Notes: a model not told the origin generated them from the letters alone. Shown: positions 24,561 to 38,509, counted from the first letter of the stretch. The stretch: DNA of 64,000 nt from Mustela lutreola (GCF_030435805.1 NC_081303.1:71275910-71339909); one strand, 5' to 3'. Program-made: numbers and translations.

Positions 24561-25739
24561 TGCGTGCGTAGGGCACGGAGCAGCTGCTTCGCCCAAAGCT
24601 CACCACAGGAGAGAAGAGGTGGGGAGTGAGGCTGGAAGCAGATCCGGGAGGGCCCTCTAGGCCTGGCCCTTGACCGACGGTGCAGGGACACTAGCATGTT
24701 CTGGGCCAGGGAAGGCCACGGACGGCTGGAAGGCGGAGGACCTGAGCGCGGGGCCAGCCTTCACTGGGGTCACACCCCCCTCCCGGGCTCGGCGTCCTCA
24801 GTCAGGAAACAAGGAGGCTCCTCTGAGCACCTCGTAGGCACTGAAGCCGGAGAAAGGCCCGTGGGGTCGTGACATGAGACGCGGCGGCCGCAGAGTCGCA
24901 GGGACTTGAGGAGGGAAAGATAAGGCAGCAGAGGCGTGGAGGCCGGTGCGGTGATTCCAGTGAAACGGGCCAGGAGAGGAAGAGGCGCGAGGGGCAGATC
25001 CCCAGCCCCCAGCTCAGACACACGCTGACAGTTGACACGAGGAAGGAGAGTCTGAGCACCGGAACCCCCAGGCCGATGGCACCATTAACCCTTTAGGAGA
25101 CCAGAGGGGCAGAAGGAGAAGGAGGATCTGTTCACATGCGGGAATGAAGGCAGTGAAATCAGTCCCCAGGGCTCCTTTCAGGAGAGCTGCTGCAGAGAAA
25201 ACAGATTCAGGGTCGCTTCCTGCTCCTCCAGCCCGACTGGCGCTTCCTCCATGGCCCCGGGGTGTGTGTGTGGGGGGGGTCGGAGCATCCCTTCCAGCCA
25301 CTGACACTGGCTTGGTCCACCCCAATGCCCACAGCCATTTTCGAGCTCATTCTCTCTCTCCATCCTTTGCTGACCCAGAGGAGAACCTGGACTGATGCCT
25401 TGGGGACCTGCTTTCTCCCGCCTTTTGAAGGGAATGTTTGTGACTGGCTTAGCGGGACCGCAGGGAGCCTGTGTCCCTCCCGCTGTGCCGTGGCTCCCCC
25501 TGGAGGTCTCCAGAAGCTCTGCGTCCCCATCTCCCGTGCCTCACACCCTGTCTCTAGTAACAAATGTCCCCGACACTGGGAAAACAGGTGGAAGTCCCAG
25601 CCCGGGGGGTTAGGTGAGAACTCAGTGGTCACACGCGATGGGGAAATGCACCACTGGAAAGCACTCCGGTGTTCTGAAGTGGGAACGTGAGTAAGAGCGG
25701 GCTTCCTAAACGCTCGCGGCGGGAGGCCAGGGAGACGGA

Positions 25740-26030
25740 GCACACCCACTCTTTCTTGGATGGTCAGGAATGGCTTCGAAGCGGGCCACCGACACTTGAG
25801 TTCGGAAGGATAAGCAGGAGGTCGGCAGGGAGGCAGGGAGCAGTGTGAGAGCAGGTCCAAAGAGGACGATGCAGCAGGTCCTCGGCAGAGCTGGGCTCCA
25901 GAGGCCTGGCGAAGAGCGGCGGGAGCAAAGCCAACGGGAAGCCAGAGACCAGACCAAAGGCTTTTGCACGTTATCCTAAAGGCAGTTGGGAGCTGTGGAC
26001 CAAGTGAATCACGAGAGACCCCTCGTGGGG
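25740..26030 (+). repeat. L2-like LINE 3' fragment
   Basis: 'aagcgggccaccgacacttg', 'gttatcctaaaggcagttgg', 'gagctgtggaccaagtgaat' follow the L2 3' end order (…ttatcctaagggcaatgggaagc…). This fragment underlies the long open frame seen on the opposite strand, which is therefore not a gene. Confidence 0.5.
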
Positions 26031-26808
26031 TAAGGCTCTGATGAACGCGCTCGTTCTGGAGCATAAGTGACTCATGCGCTCTCAGGTGCCGCCGGGTCAG
26101 GCACAAAGCAGGAGGCGGGAGCCCTGTGTTCCGAGGACGCATGCCGGACACCACTGTGGGTGCGCCTGGCCTTTGTGTTACAAAAAAAAAAAAAAATCCT
26201 TAGTACAGATCTTGGAGCACGAAGGGGACGTCTCTCCGTTTCTGTCTTTTCACCCGCTGGGGGCCGGCTTTGTCACCCGAAGTCTTCAGACACTGTCCCT
26301 GGCCTGCGGCTGGGTCGGTTTTGGGGGAAATGGCGCCCTCTAGAGGAAGGCGTGGGTGTGCTGGGGGCACTGGAGGCCTGTTCCAGAGCTGGGTCCTGCT
26401 CCCTTCCCCAGAGTGGGAGCCAGGGCCGGGCCAGTGCAGGAGGCGGGGTGGGGGGGGTGAGGAGGGTGGGGGCAGATTGGCGGATTGTTTACCCGCTTCC
26501 TACTCCGGCCCCCTCGCAGAACAAAGCGGCCTGGCTGTGGGAGGTGGCCCAACAGCTGGGAGCAGCTGGAGGAGGCCGGGAGAAGGCTGGCAGCAGCAGG
26601 CACGCAGCTGGAGGCGGCAATCACAGCAGCCCTCGCCAGCAGCCCAGATCTCCAGCGCCATGAATCTGAAAGCTCCAGGCCCTGTCCTCTGCGGCTCAGC
26701 TGTGATCCTCTCTCTACGGGGCACCACGGAGGCACTTCCCGAGACCCTGGGACCCATGGTGGTGCACCTGGGGGGTCCCAGAAACAGTTGCTGTAATTAA
26801 AATGTTCC

Positions 26809-26913
26809 GGGGCGCCTGGCTGGCTCCATCCCGGGAGCGTGCAACCCTTGATCTCAGGGTTGTGAATTCAGGCCCACGTTGGGTGTGGAGCCTACTTAAA
26901 AAAATAAAAAAAG
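26809..26913 (+). repeat. CAN SINE, short type
   Basis: Starts GGGGCGCCTGGCTGGCTCCA, includes 'ttgatctcagggttgtgaat', and ends GGAGCCTACTTAAAAAAATA. This is the older short subfamily that lacks the CT-rich tail. Confidence 0.85.
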
Positions 26914-26924
26914 GTTTGGGCCAA

Positions 26925-27060
26925 GAGACAGAAGACCGGTTCTGGTTCCACCTCTACCACTAATCTGCTTGGGACAAATCTCAGAGCCGATTCTAACGAT
27001 TTGTACTTAGTTCATGGTGTGAGGGTCAAATTACATGTTTTAAGAACTGTGACGTGATAT
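26925..27060 (+). repeat. MIR SINE
   Basis: A 'ggttctggttccacctctac' head is followed by 'cactaatctgcttgggacaa' and 'gtgagggtcaaattacatg', as in MIR. The CAN SINE lies directly upstream. Confidence 0.6.
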
Positions 27061-27795
27061 AGAACCCCAGACTACTGTTTTGGGGATGAGAAGCAAGCCT
27101 TCCCTTGGGCCCCAAGAACCTCCATTCCTCAAGACAGGTGGAATCTTTCCTCAGCACCAACAGAGCTGGGACTTTGGGGACAGATGCCCTGAAGGTCACC
27201 GTGGGAAGGGCGGAGACCGCAGATGCAGAGTGGGTGAGCATCCGGTCCTCCAAGAGTGTGGGTGAGGGGTACAGACCGTCCTTCACCTCCGTCTGTCTAC
27301 GGAATTATGGCAAAGTGCTTGCCCATCCTGCCCGTGAACCCCTCCAGGGACAGAGCACTGCCTACTTCTAGAGAAGCTCTGCATGTCCTGATTGTTACGT
27401 TGTTCTTTGTCATATCAGTTTGGGATCTTTCCTCCTGTGGTGTAAGCTCATTGGTGGTTTCTCTTAGCTCTCAAAGACCAAGTCCAAACCCTTGTTCATG
27501 GGACAGCACTTCAAACCAAATACTTGCACACAGCCACTCGTACCCCTCAGATCGCCTCTTCTCCCAGCTAACTTCCCCGTTTCCTTTAGCCGTTTCTTGC
27601 ATGATCTGGTTTTGATTGTCCTTGGAGACGCAAAACAGCTGGTACAGGATAAGCAGATCTGAGCACGATCAACAGCCTCCTTATTCTGCATAAATGAATT
27701 CGCCTGAAGTAGCTTGAAATAGCATTGCCTTTTTGGCAACCAAAATGCATCACATCTTTCCAATCCAGAATTGCTCAGGTAAGTTTTAGACCTCA

Positions 27796-27829
27796 GTACA
27801 TACACATACACATACACATACACATACGC
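27796..27829. repeat. (CATACA)n microsatellite
   Basis: About five and a half copies of the hexamer ACATAC, nearly perfect. Confidence 0.9.
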
Positions 27830-28303
27830 AGTAATTATCTTTTTTGTTAAAGCTCCTCTGGCTCCGTTTGGATCCTGATCCTGCCCAGACCTTGCATTTG
27901 TGATCCAGCCCTGCTCTGGGTCACCCACGTGATGGACGGCCATGTGTTCTGGGGTTTCGAATAAAGTAATGTTGCAGACACTGAATGGGGTAAGGCCAGA
28001 GATAAAGCTCTCTGGTACGTCACTAGAAAATAGAAAATGATCCACTCACTAGTACCACTGATTTTTGTATGTTTCAGGCCCCAGGATCAGAGTAGCTGTT
28101 CTTTTTTCTCGGTCTTAGCCCCAAGGACATAAGAGATCTTGTCAAAAACCTTGCATGGAGACACTTTCTCTATTGCTTTCTCTGACTTGTCCATGTAGTA
28201 ACCTTGTCCAGGAAGGCAGTTAGGTTCCCTGATGGGACTTGTTCTGGGTAACACCCCTTGCTGGGTCCTACAGCCTTCCCCCAACCTGCCCAAATACTTG
28301 CAA

Positions 28304-28469
28304 TTTTTTTTTTAAAGGTTTATTTATTTGCAAGAGAGAGAGAGAGGGAGAAAGAGATTGTCAAGCGACTCCCTGCTGAATGTGGAGGCCAGCCTCTCGA
28401 CCCTGAGATCAAGACCTGATCCGAAATCAGGAGTCGGGCACTTAGCTTACTGAGCCAGCCAGGCACCCC
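28304..28469 (-). repeat. CAN SINE
   Basis: The reverse complement starts GGGGTGCCTGGCTGGCTCAG. The body is diverged and has a purine-rich (GA)n stretch. The flanking repeats CAAATACTTGCA and CAAGTACTTGCA form the target-site duplication with one difference. Confidence 0.88.
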
Positions 28470-28726
28470 CAAGTACTTGCAGTCTTAATGCTCTGTTCTA
28501 GAAACTTGCCGAGGGTCAACATCTTACCTGTTTGTCTGCAGTTTATGAAATGTATCTTGTTTTTCTTTTTGGATATTAAAATTAGGTTCACTCATCCACA
28601 ACATTCCAGCACTTTCTCTGTCCGTTAATAGTTCCTCCAATCTCTCAGAGGTTTCACATCTTTTCCAGTTTGTGGATCAGATGCGAAGGCAGACTAATAG
28701 GTAAACTTTAAAATGGTATAGAGCGT

Positions 28727-28915
28727 GGAGCGTCTGGGTGGCTCAGTGGGTTAAGCCTCTGCCTTCGGCTCAGGTCATGGTTCCAGGGTCCTGGGATTGA
28801 GCCCCACGTCGGGCTCTCTGCTTGGCGGGGAGCCTGCTTCCTCCTCTCTCTCTGCCTGCCTCTCTGCCTACTTGTGATCTCTGTCTGTCAAATAAATAAA
28901 TAAAACCTTTTTAAA
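28727..28915 (+). repeat. CAN SINE, full-length and young-looking
   Basis: Near-consensus copy: CGTCTGGGTGGCTCAGTGGG, 'ttaagcctctgccttcggct', CT-rich stretch, TGCCTACTTGTGATCTCT, AAATAAATAAATAAAACC. The flanks AAATGGTATAGAG and AAATGGTACAGAG are the target-site duplication. Confidence 0.93.
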
Positions 28916-30347
28916 AATGGTACAGAGATGCAGGTGCTGTGCATTTTTTTTTTTTAAATATTACTACTACTACTGAGTTTTGAATGGGTCTCTCCTTGGG
29001 CTCTAAATACCAATTGTTCCCCTTTGCTCCCAAGTAGCTAAGGGTATTGGGAAGTGGACGACATCCAGGTCTGGCCGAGTGGTCTCACTCCAACAGAAGT
29101 TCCAGGTGGGTGGAGGCTGGCCGAACAGGCTCCTAGTTACCTCTGAGCATTCCGGGACTCTTGTCCGTTGCCAGTCGCCAGTCTAGGGTCTACTTGGATC
29201 GGTGTTTGAATGTGCCCAGATAGTTTCGTGTTCCAGGTGTCAGGTGGGTCGTGGGGAAGACGGGGTAAGGGAGCAGTGTGAGGGATAAAATGCAATGGTT
29301 CAGATTTTTTTGGAACAGAGAATGTGATGAACCTCTTTGTTCTCCAAGGACCGAATGCCCCTGAGGTCACCCTCCTCCTTCCCAGAAGGTCTGGCCTCCA
29401 GAGCCAGAATCCCAGGGTTCCAGTGATTGAAATCCTTTCTCTGCTGGAAAAGCTCAAGTCCTTGGGCCGGGGTGCCGGCCCCTTGTAGGAAGCGAGCGGT
29501 CTCCTATCTCCGAGCCTCTCCCCTTTCTTCTCTCAGGACAAACAGCAATCCTGAATCGGAGCGCGTGCTAACTGATACACGCGAACTTTCCTACTTTACC
29601 CCGTCAAGGCGACTTTCCCGGTGACCCGGCAGTCCCCGAGTCCCCGGGGAAACGTCCCTGCACCCGCACCGTCAGGAGGCCTCGCTGTGTGGTTCTCCAC
29701 CGTGGCTCAGTTGTTTTTGCTCGGGTCCCATCTGTGCTCTTCCCAGAGCCACCGACCCAGACCGAGCCCCCGCCGTGATGCGAATAGATGATAGTGATGG
29801 TGACGGTAGAGGGTTAGGAGTAATCACCGTAAGACATGGTGAAATGGACTGGGTGCTCAGAGGACATCTCCAGGGGTAGAAGGATGGGCGGTTTCTGCTG
29901 TTTCCTGAGCCAGATGAGTATCTTGGTGTCACCAATGAGTACGGACTCGGGGCTGGGAGAAAAGTGAGTAAATGAAGGGTTTGTGTGTTTTAAGGGGGGT
30001 TGGCCTGGAACGACTTCAACAGGATAGTCTTTCTTGCTCTGCCATTCATGAGGGAGGGGGGGGACCCTATTTCAGGAGGAGAGGGCATCACAGAGCTGGC
30101 CTTACGGGGACTAGAGACCGGTAGAGCCCTCTCTTCTTGGCCCACCTTCAAGGCACTGTGAGCTTATTACGACCCAGTCTTTTCTGCGTCTCCCAAGAGT
30201 CGCAAGGATCAGACTGCGGTGCGAGCACTGGCTCACTGAACGAGTCCCGCTCACTGGGCTGCGGGTTCTCGGGGAGCAACGACGAGGCCATTCTTGTCGA
30301 CCCCCCGGGGTCTTGCGTGGCGCTTGGCATTCAGCAGGCGCTCATAA

Positions 30348-31616
<1,269 letters not shown>

Positions 31617-34516
31617 TGGCGGCTTCCCACCTCCCCATCCCTCTGGTCTCTCCGCTGTTGGCATCCTGGGTGAGGGCTGCTACCCGAGCTCACCGGAGAG
31701 TCCCCGAAGCACCCATCCTCCACTCCCTCTGCTTTAACCTGGTGGCCTGCGGCTAGGCGAGGCCAACTGGAGTCCGAGCTGTCCTTCCATCGTCCCCTTC
31801 ACCTCCCCCACTCCCGCCCGACGCACAACTCCCTGACGACAGGCTGGGGGAAGGACAGGGAAGATTCGGCTGAAGTGGCTTGAGTGCCTCAGCCATGCTT
31901 GGAGACTCACATTAGGAGGGCCGTTCCAGGTGGATGGATAGACTCCCCCCACCTCCTGCCACCGCCACCGTCCAGTTTGGTGGCTTGAGGCTGGAACCCC
32001 CACCCACCTCTAATTTCCCACCCAGCTGGTTCCCTAAGGCAAGACTCTGATAGTCCTTTCGGGGTCTGTGCCTTAGAAAGATCGGAATCTGGAATTCATT
32101 TATCCTGGGTTCGCTACCAAGCCCTGTTGAGAGAAGTCAGGGTTTTTCATAGGGGGTTTATTTCTGCTGGTAAATTTGGACGATAATCTAGAGCCCTGGT
32201 CACCGGTTTTCCTCTTTCCATTCTCTCAAGTGGACCCTCTCTTCCAATACCCAGTTCTTTCACAGCCGCCTCTGCTCCCAGAGAACTGAGGCTGACCCAG
32301 GACACCTGAACCGGTCACACCACACCTGCACCCATCCCGGAATCTGAACTCTAGATGTGGAGGGACTAGTGCAGGACTCTTGTCCAAGACCTTGACCCTA
32401 CTCTGCACACAGCCCTGGATTTGTTTCCCTGCGACCTGTGGATGGGTTGAGCCTTGCCAGTATGTTCCCAGGTCCCACAGAAAGGTCTGGAAATGATGTT
32501 CCAGATACTTACAGGGCCCAGATTCCCTAGGAAAGTGACATCAACCCCACCATGCAGGAGGAGTAAATTCTCAGGTTTCCAGACTGCTGTATGGAGCCTC
32601 TGGGAGTTAGGGCTTTATAGGGCTTGGAGCAGGGCAGAACTCTGTGGCCGGCAGACACCATCCCCCCATCACTCCTGCCTGTGGCCCTCTGACAATGTCA
32701 GCTAGCTTATTAGGCAACGCTGGGAGGGAAGGAGACCATGCCTCCTATTCAAATAGCCAGGGTCTCCCTTAGCCATTCCCGAGACTTGGGCTAAAGTGGG
32801 CACCAGCCCCATCTCCACTCTCCTCTGCCACAAAGCTACCTTCAGGGGAGTTAAAGGGACACTTTAGGAGACCAAGCTGTTCCTTGTTCCCTGCTGGGGG
32901 CTGTGGGAGAGGCCAAGAAGGGAGAAGGGGCCCCAAAACTTTCTCTAAATCCCCAAAAGTTTCTCCCCAAATCCCAAGAGTGCCTCCTGGTCTCATTTAG
33001 GTACAAGAAACTGTGCCCCCTTGCCCCCATGGGGGCCGGGCATAGAGTCCCCTGAACGAGTCAAGTGGCAGCTTGTTCGGGAGGACCCGGGTCAGTTGTT
33101 ACAAGCTACACACTTCCCCAGAATGTGCACGTGCGTCTGCGTGCAGAGCTTTACAGAGAAACCTCACGGTTCTGAGGCTGGACCCACGGTCACCACAGGA
33201 TCCGCGTAAGACCCTCTTACGTGCATCTTTCCTCGAACTTGGCTAACCACGACTTGAAAACTGAAGATCCTGCATTCTTCACGGACCGCAAACCCCACCA
33301 ACAGTCCCTGGCTCTCAAGAAAACCAGAACCAGAAAAACTTGAAAATCCGACACAGAAGAACAGAAGGCAAAGAGCCAGTTTCTAGGCTCTCAAGTTTAT
33401 TCAACGTCAGACTTACCTTCTTCCCACGTGCAAAGGCCCAGAGTACTGGACTGTGGGTGTGTGTGCGCGCGCACGCTTCTCACCCAACAGCAAGCTATCT
33501 TCCACTAGTCTCTTCCGCATACAGCCGCGTCCCTCCTGAGGGACACCCTCTCTCCCTCGTCCCCTGCTGTCCGCTCTAGGTCCCAGACGCTGCTCAGATT
33601 CTTGCGTAACAGAATGAGGACATCTTCTGACTTAACCTTTTTGCTTCTCCTCTGGGACCCCAGACTTTGCTCTAAGCTGCACTTTAAGTCACACTGTCCT
33701 TTTAACACAGCCTCGCTGACTCTCCCATACGCCTTCCCAGAAAACTGCGCCCCCCCACCAACCAGCAGTTTACACTATGGCCTCTTCCTCGGAGCTGAAA
33801 CCCTTCTTCGGGCTATGAGACAAGCTTGAGAAGCAGCCGGGTCTGGGGTCCCCTGGCCCCGCCAACCATAGACTTCGAATGGCAGGAGCCCTAAGCACCG
33901 ATGTTAGCGGGGAGATGCCACATGGGCAAAACCACCAATGGGGGAGGGTACTCAGGGTGTGACGATGACACAGGGCACTGCTGAGGGACCCAGTGAAATC
34001 GATGAATCCAGTCTCCCTTGGACCAGCTGCCGAGACCTGGGTGGAGGCTCAGGAAGTAGGACGTGGTGCGAATGGAAGGCTGACCTAGGGAGAAAGAGAC
34101 ACAGAGATAATATATACGTGGAGAGATGTACGATGTATATAGATGTGTTTAGGACAAATATCCTGAATGTATGGAAAGGAGATGTTAGCGTGGGGGCAGA
34201 CATCCTGCTCTGGTTTGGGGGTAGGACTCCCCCGATTTCCAGACTTTTGACCAGTGATCCTGGTTTCGAGATGGAAGTGAGACAGCCGAGGAGGCTTTCG
34301 GGTTTGATGATGGGAGAGGGAGGCAGGGAAGCCGCTCTTCGGAAGTGAGGAGATGCCCGCTGAGGCTTCTGAGAAGCCCCGCGGGCTGAGGTCCAGGAGG
34401 GAGACAGGAAGGGGGTGGCTGCTGGGGCCACAGGCATATGGAACCCACTTATGCTGTGTGCTGCACCCGGCCGTGTCCTGTCACTGTAGCACTTTTTTTG
34501 TTCTGTTTTGTTTTAA

Positions 34517-34522
34517 AATAAA
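34517..34522 (+). terminator. KCNJ10: Proximal polyadenylation signal AATAAA
   Basis: AATAAA is preceded by TGTA and T-rich sequence and followed by the GT-rich 'ttctgtgtccttttcttg', an arrangement typical of a working 3' end. Use would give a 3' UTR of about 2.9 kb. Confidence 0.55.
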
Positions 34523-35284
34523 AGCACCTTCTGTGTCCTTTTCTTGAAGTACGCTGTATGTGCCCTTCCTGCACAGGGCCGGGGGGCCACAGCAGCTTCA
34601 GCCTGCTACGGGAAGTCCCACCAGGAGCTGACCTCTTCGGTGCGTGGGGGGCACTGACGGGACGCCACGACCTCAGCCTCCAAACATCAGCACGGCAAGG
34701 GTGTGGGGCTCAGGACGGGCCCAAGGCCAAGACCCAGCCCTCTGTGCGCGGCTGCAGGCTGCCCAGATGCTCTCTAGGCCAGCAGAGCCCCAGTCCTGGC
34801 ACTGGGCGTGGGGGTAATGGGACGCGTGGCAAACAGGAGAAGGGGGCTAGCGGCTGCCCCGGGGGGAGGGGGCAGCTCCGTGAGAATCTTCTGGAATCCT
34901 GACTCTGCTCCACTGCATTATCCACCACCCATCTCTGCCAGCTGGTGAGACCATCTGGGGGCTTCCCCATAAGGCCTGGGCAGAGAAAAGCCGCCAGCTG
35001 TAACACTGCTCTAAGTCGGGGACATGGCCCCCTCCCCAAGGCTGCTACCCGGGTCCATTCCCCTGCTGTTGAACCTAGTTTCTTTGCAGCAGGTGACATG
35101 TCCCCCCTTGCTGTGGATAAACAGCTCGGTCACGGCCAGCTCTCCTGAAGCACAACTGTCCAGGGGCGGCTTTTCCAGTCGCCGCATTAAAGACTAAACC
35201 AGGTCAAACTTACCTAGTCAAACAAGACCAGGAGCTTGTTTGGTTTCTTTTATTTAATTTTAGTCTTTTCAGAATAAGCTACTG

Positions 35285-35290
35285 AATAAA
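35285..35290 (+). terminator. KCNJ10: Distal polyadenylation signal AATAAA
   Basis: AATAAA in 'ctactgaataaaatggacg' is preceded by T-rich sequence and followed by 'ctctgtgctttactcc'. Its position agrees better with the known length of the human transcript. Both sites may be used. Confidence 0.5.
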
Positions 35291-36959
35291 ATGGACGAAT
35301 CTCTGTGCTTTACTCCAGCTTCTTTTAGAAATCGAAGCCAACCTAGTGTTCGGGCCTGAACCCGCAGGCCTGTCTGCGGGAGCGGAGGGTGGAGGGAGGC
35401 TGCGCTGGGGGGGCTGGACGGGGCCCGGCCCTGCCCCTTCCCCGCAGTCACCCCTCCCTCCCTCAGTACCGCAGCCCCTCATCCACCTTAGGATCCTGTA
35501 GCAAATACCCTTCACACTTGGGTTTTAAATGATTAAAAAAAAAAAAAAAAAAAGAGGTTAAGACTCAGAAATCTGGACATTGGCTCAGCTCCGTCCAGGA
35601 AAGTTAAGTTGTTTGGGATGCTGGGCAACGCTCCTCTCAACCAGCGAGTCAGCGCCCAAGTTCCCTTCCATGCTGCTGCGCAGAGACATTCCTTACGTAT
35701 CCTTGAGGCTCTCCAGAACTATTCGCTTCACAGTGGGGCCTTGTGCCCCAACATTCGAAGAAAGGGATCTCTCTTATCTCTCTTCTACTCTGGTCCATCA
35801 CTTCCCCGAAAAAGATCCGGTGGCCCGTATCCAGTCCTGAGTCCTCTCCGACAAGGGGTAACACATCCCAGAGTCTCTGACCCCTGCTCCCCAGAACTGG
35901 AAGGACAGAGGGAGGTGGAAGGAGAGACTTAACTACAACGTTTAGGAAACACTAGCTGAGGGCTGGGTCACAAGACATGTGAGATACAAGACATACGATA
36001 TACACAGCCCCCTAAACACAGCCCCCTAAACTTCGAAGAAACTTGCAAACCTGTGAGGAAAACAAGATACAGTAACAAGTCGCACACACTAAGGGCCCGA
36101 TAAGGGCCCGATACACCGACCTAGGAGACGCCTCTGAACAATACCTCCCAGGGACAGGCACTAGGCCAGGCAAGGTATCGATCTACAAGGTCTGGTTAGA
36201 ACACATGGGACCTAAGAGTCAAGAAAGATCGGCAGATGCGGAGTTCCTGCTCCGCGGGAGGTACCTCTCCACTGAGAAGGAAACAGGAGTGAGGACGCGC
36301 GCGGCACGGGCCTCGCACCTGCTGGTCTCCTGCGCGACGCCTCACGGCTCGCGGGCCCCAGCCTCGCTCGCTCTAGCCGCGCCCGTCGCACAGTCTCACC
36401 CCCAAGCGCCTGCTGATACCTGTGGCTGCGTCGCAGACCCACCTCCCGTGGTGCTTACCAGAGCGGCAGCTGTGCTTGTGGACTTGCTGGATGAATGTCT
36501 GTGTCGCTGGCTTGTTTAAGAGCCACGTGACTGGGACTCGTGTCAGCACTCCGTCACCAGCAGAGCCTGACGCCTGCACGTACGTTGCTCAGCGGATGTC
36601 GCAGAAGCAAGGGAAGGGGGAGGAAAGGAACGTGTCTCGAGTTCACGCAGCCAGTACACAGGGGAGTGCGTACGTTTGTTAAATATCCGTAAAAGATTTA
36701 GGTAACATATTTCATAAGGCAGGACATAACTAACTGTCAAAGAGAGAGAGAGAGAGAGAACAGACAAGTAAGCTCACGGTCGTGCAAGGAGAGATCATTT
36801 GACAGAGAGATTTGAGGTCTAGGGAGAGTCTGAGGAGCTGAGGTTGGAGGCCAGCATCAAAGCACAAGCAGCATGTAGGCAAGAGAGAGAGGAAGGATTC
36901 TCTGCGGCTGATAGAGCGTCAGAAGTACCGGAGGCAGAAAGCACGAGTGTATTATGTGA

Positions 36960-37115
36960 GGACGGGTCGTAACCCTAGAAGCGAGGGCTTTATAGGCGAA
37001 CAGACTGAAAGGGCAGGGCCACGGAGGGACTGAATGCGAGGCTAAATGGTCGATTTTTTTTTTTTTCTATAGGCAGCTGGGAGCCACCGAAGATATTTGA
37101 GGAAGGAGAGAATCT
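36960..37115 (+). repeat. L2-like LINE 3' fragment
   Basis: 'aagcgagggctttataggcg' and 'ggcagctgggagccaccgaa' followed by 'gatatttgaggaaggagag' match the L2 3' pattern 'aatgggagccactgaagggttttgagcagg'. A T-run interrupts it. Confidence 0.5.
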
Positions 37116-38509
37116 AATTAAAGTACTGTTTATGAATATCAACCTAGCAGGAGAATTGAGAGGCAGGAAACACTAAACCAGTTAAGAGACTTTCAAAAGC
37201 TTGGGGCGAAGGTAATCGCCAGAGACCCCTGGGTAGTGGACGTGGTCGGTATGGACTATTAAACGGAGCTGTTGAAGGTCTGGACCAAGGTATAGGACCC
37301 CGAGGATGAAAGGAATTAGGAATAGATTCCAAGCAAACTACAAAGCAGGAAACAGAAGCAAGATCTACAAAAACAAAATAAGGAAAGTGATTGACTCAGC
37401 CTGTACTACAGCAGAAAACAAGAGGGTACACTCCAAGAGCTAACAGGGGTGGCATTTAATGAAGGGATTCCTTACAAGGGTGCGGGCAGGGCTAATGAGC
37501 GGAGAGATGGTGAGGCTCCCAGGACCTTCCCGCCGCTGGAAAGCCTTTAGCAGTCTTAAACTTGGCAGGAAGTGGTGCGAGTTGTAGCCAAGGGAGGGGG
37601 CTGTGGTTCCAGGGGAAGCCGTGGTCTCAGGCAGCAGGACTAAGCTTCGTCTCAGCTAGTGCCTCCCACTGGCCTGTTCTCATGGGGAGCTCGACGGCAG
37701 GGGAGACGGTGTGATGCCGCCCAGAACAGGGCAACAAAGGGAAGAGTAGATCTGGAAAGCTGAGGAGAGTGAAACAGTACAGTGACCCAGGTCAAGGCCC
37801 TCGGCGAGGATGCTAGGGACAAGCCATGCATGGGTGTGGCTGGATCTATCGGGGCAGAAGCCTGGAGGCGGCCGGTGGAAGGGGGACTGGGAAGGACTGT
37901 GTGTAGCAGCTTGAGAGGCAACGAGCAGCTGAGCCACGCGAAAACCTGCAGCTCTTTGGAGAGATGAGAAATGGAATCCCTGAACCCAGGGCAAAGAGCT
38001 CGGGGAGGGCTCCTTAAAGCCTGGAATACATCCGTCCCACCTAGAAACGGTAAGGAAGTCGGACCGCCCCGTCCAAGTTATTTTCCTGGACTCCAGGCCC
38101 TTCTTTGGTCCCACAACTACTTCCTCTATCCCACACCTTTGACCTCAGTGACCCAGTGCAGGTTTCATTAGCTGTTTCTGGTTTTCTTATCTGCTCCATT
38201 TGGCGCCTCCCATCCCTTTAATAGGTAATTACGCTCTACAGGGTCATTTGGTTGAGGCCTTTCTGCCACATTACCTAAACCAACCCGTCAGAGGACCCTT
38301 ACTTAATCTTCAGACACCCTGCCCCCACATCGTCTGCTCTCTGGACTAAGCCTCGCTTGGCTATCATGGGCAGAGAGAAAAGTCAGGGCCAGAGTCCTAG
38401 TGAGAGCGGCGCTCAGAAAGAGTCCGACAAGAGATCAAATGAGAAGGGCGCAGAGAAGGAAATCAAAATTCATCATCAACATTTTGTTTACAGGTTAGCT
38501 GCGCAGCAG

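Larger units (their letters stand above)
27100..30340. other. Unclassified part of KCNJ10 intron 1
   Basis: Apart from two CAN SINEs and a CATACA microsatellite, I could not classify this stretch. On the minus strand an open frame of 193 codons (28045-27464) contains a piece that reads like real protein (SFISGLTPFSVCNITLFETP) but runs straight through the microsatellite, giving a YVYVYV stretch. Another minus-strand frame (28293-28087, with GYYMDKSEKAIEKVSPCKVF) lies next to it. They may be remnants of an old mobile element or a pseudogene. I have no family match and do not call a gene. Confidence 0.4.
31617..35310 (+). other. KCNJ10: KCNJ10 3' UTR (inferred extent)
   Basis: About 3.7 kb follows the stop codon without any SINE, LINE or LTR that I can recognise, unlike the DNA further downstream. 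The length agrees with the human transcript of about 5.2 kb. Two AATAAA signals could end it. No open frame in it looks coding. Confidence 0.6.

Noticed and set aside
25207-26154. 315-codon minus-strand open frame
   Set aside because: Much of it is the reverse of an L2-like fragment. There is no family resemblance and no splice context.
27796-27829. CRISPR-like or phage-like repeat structure
   Set aside because: It is a simple hexamer microsatellite in a mammalian genome; no array with spacers exists anywhere in the window.
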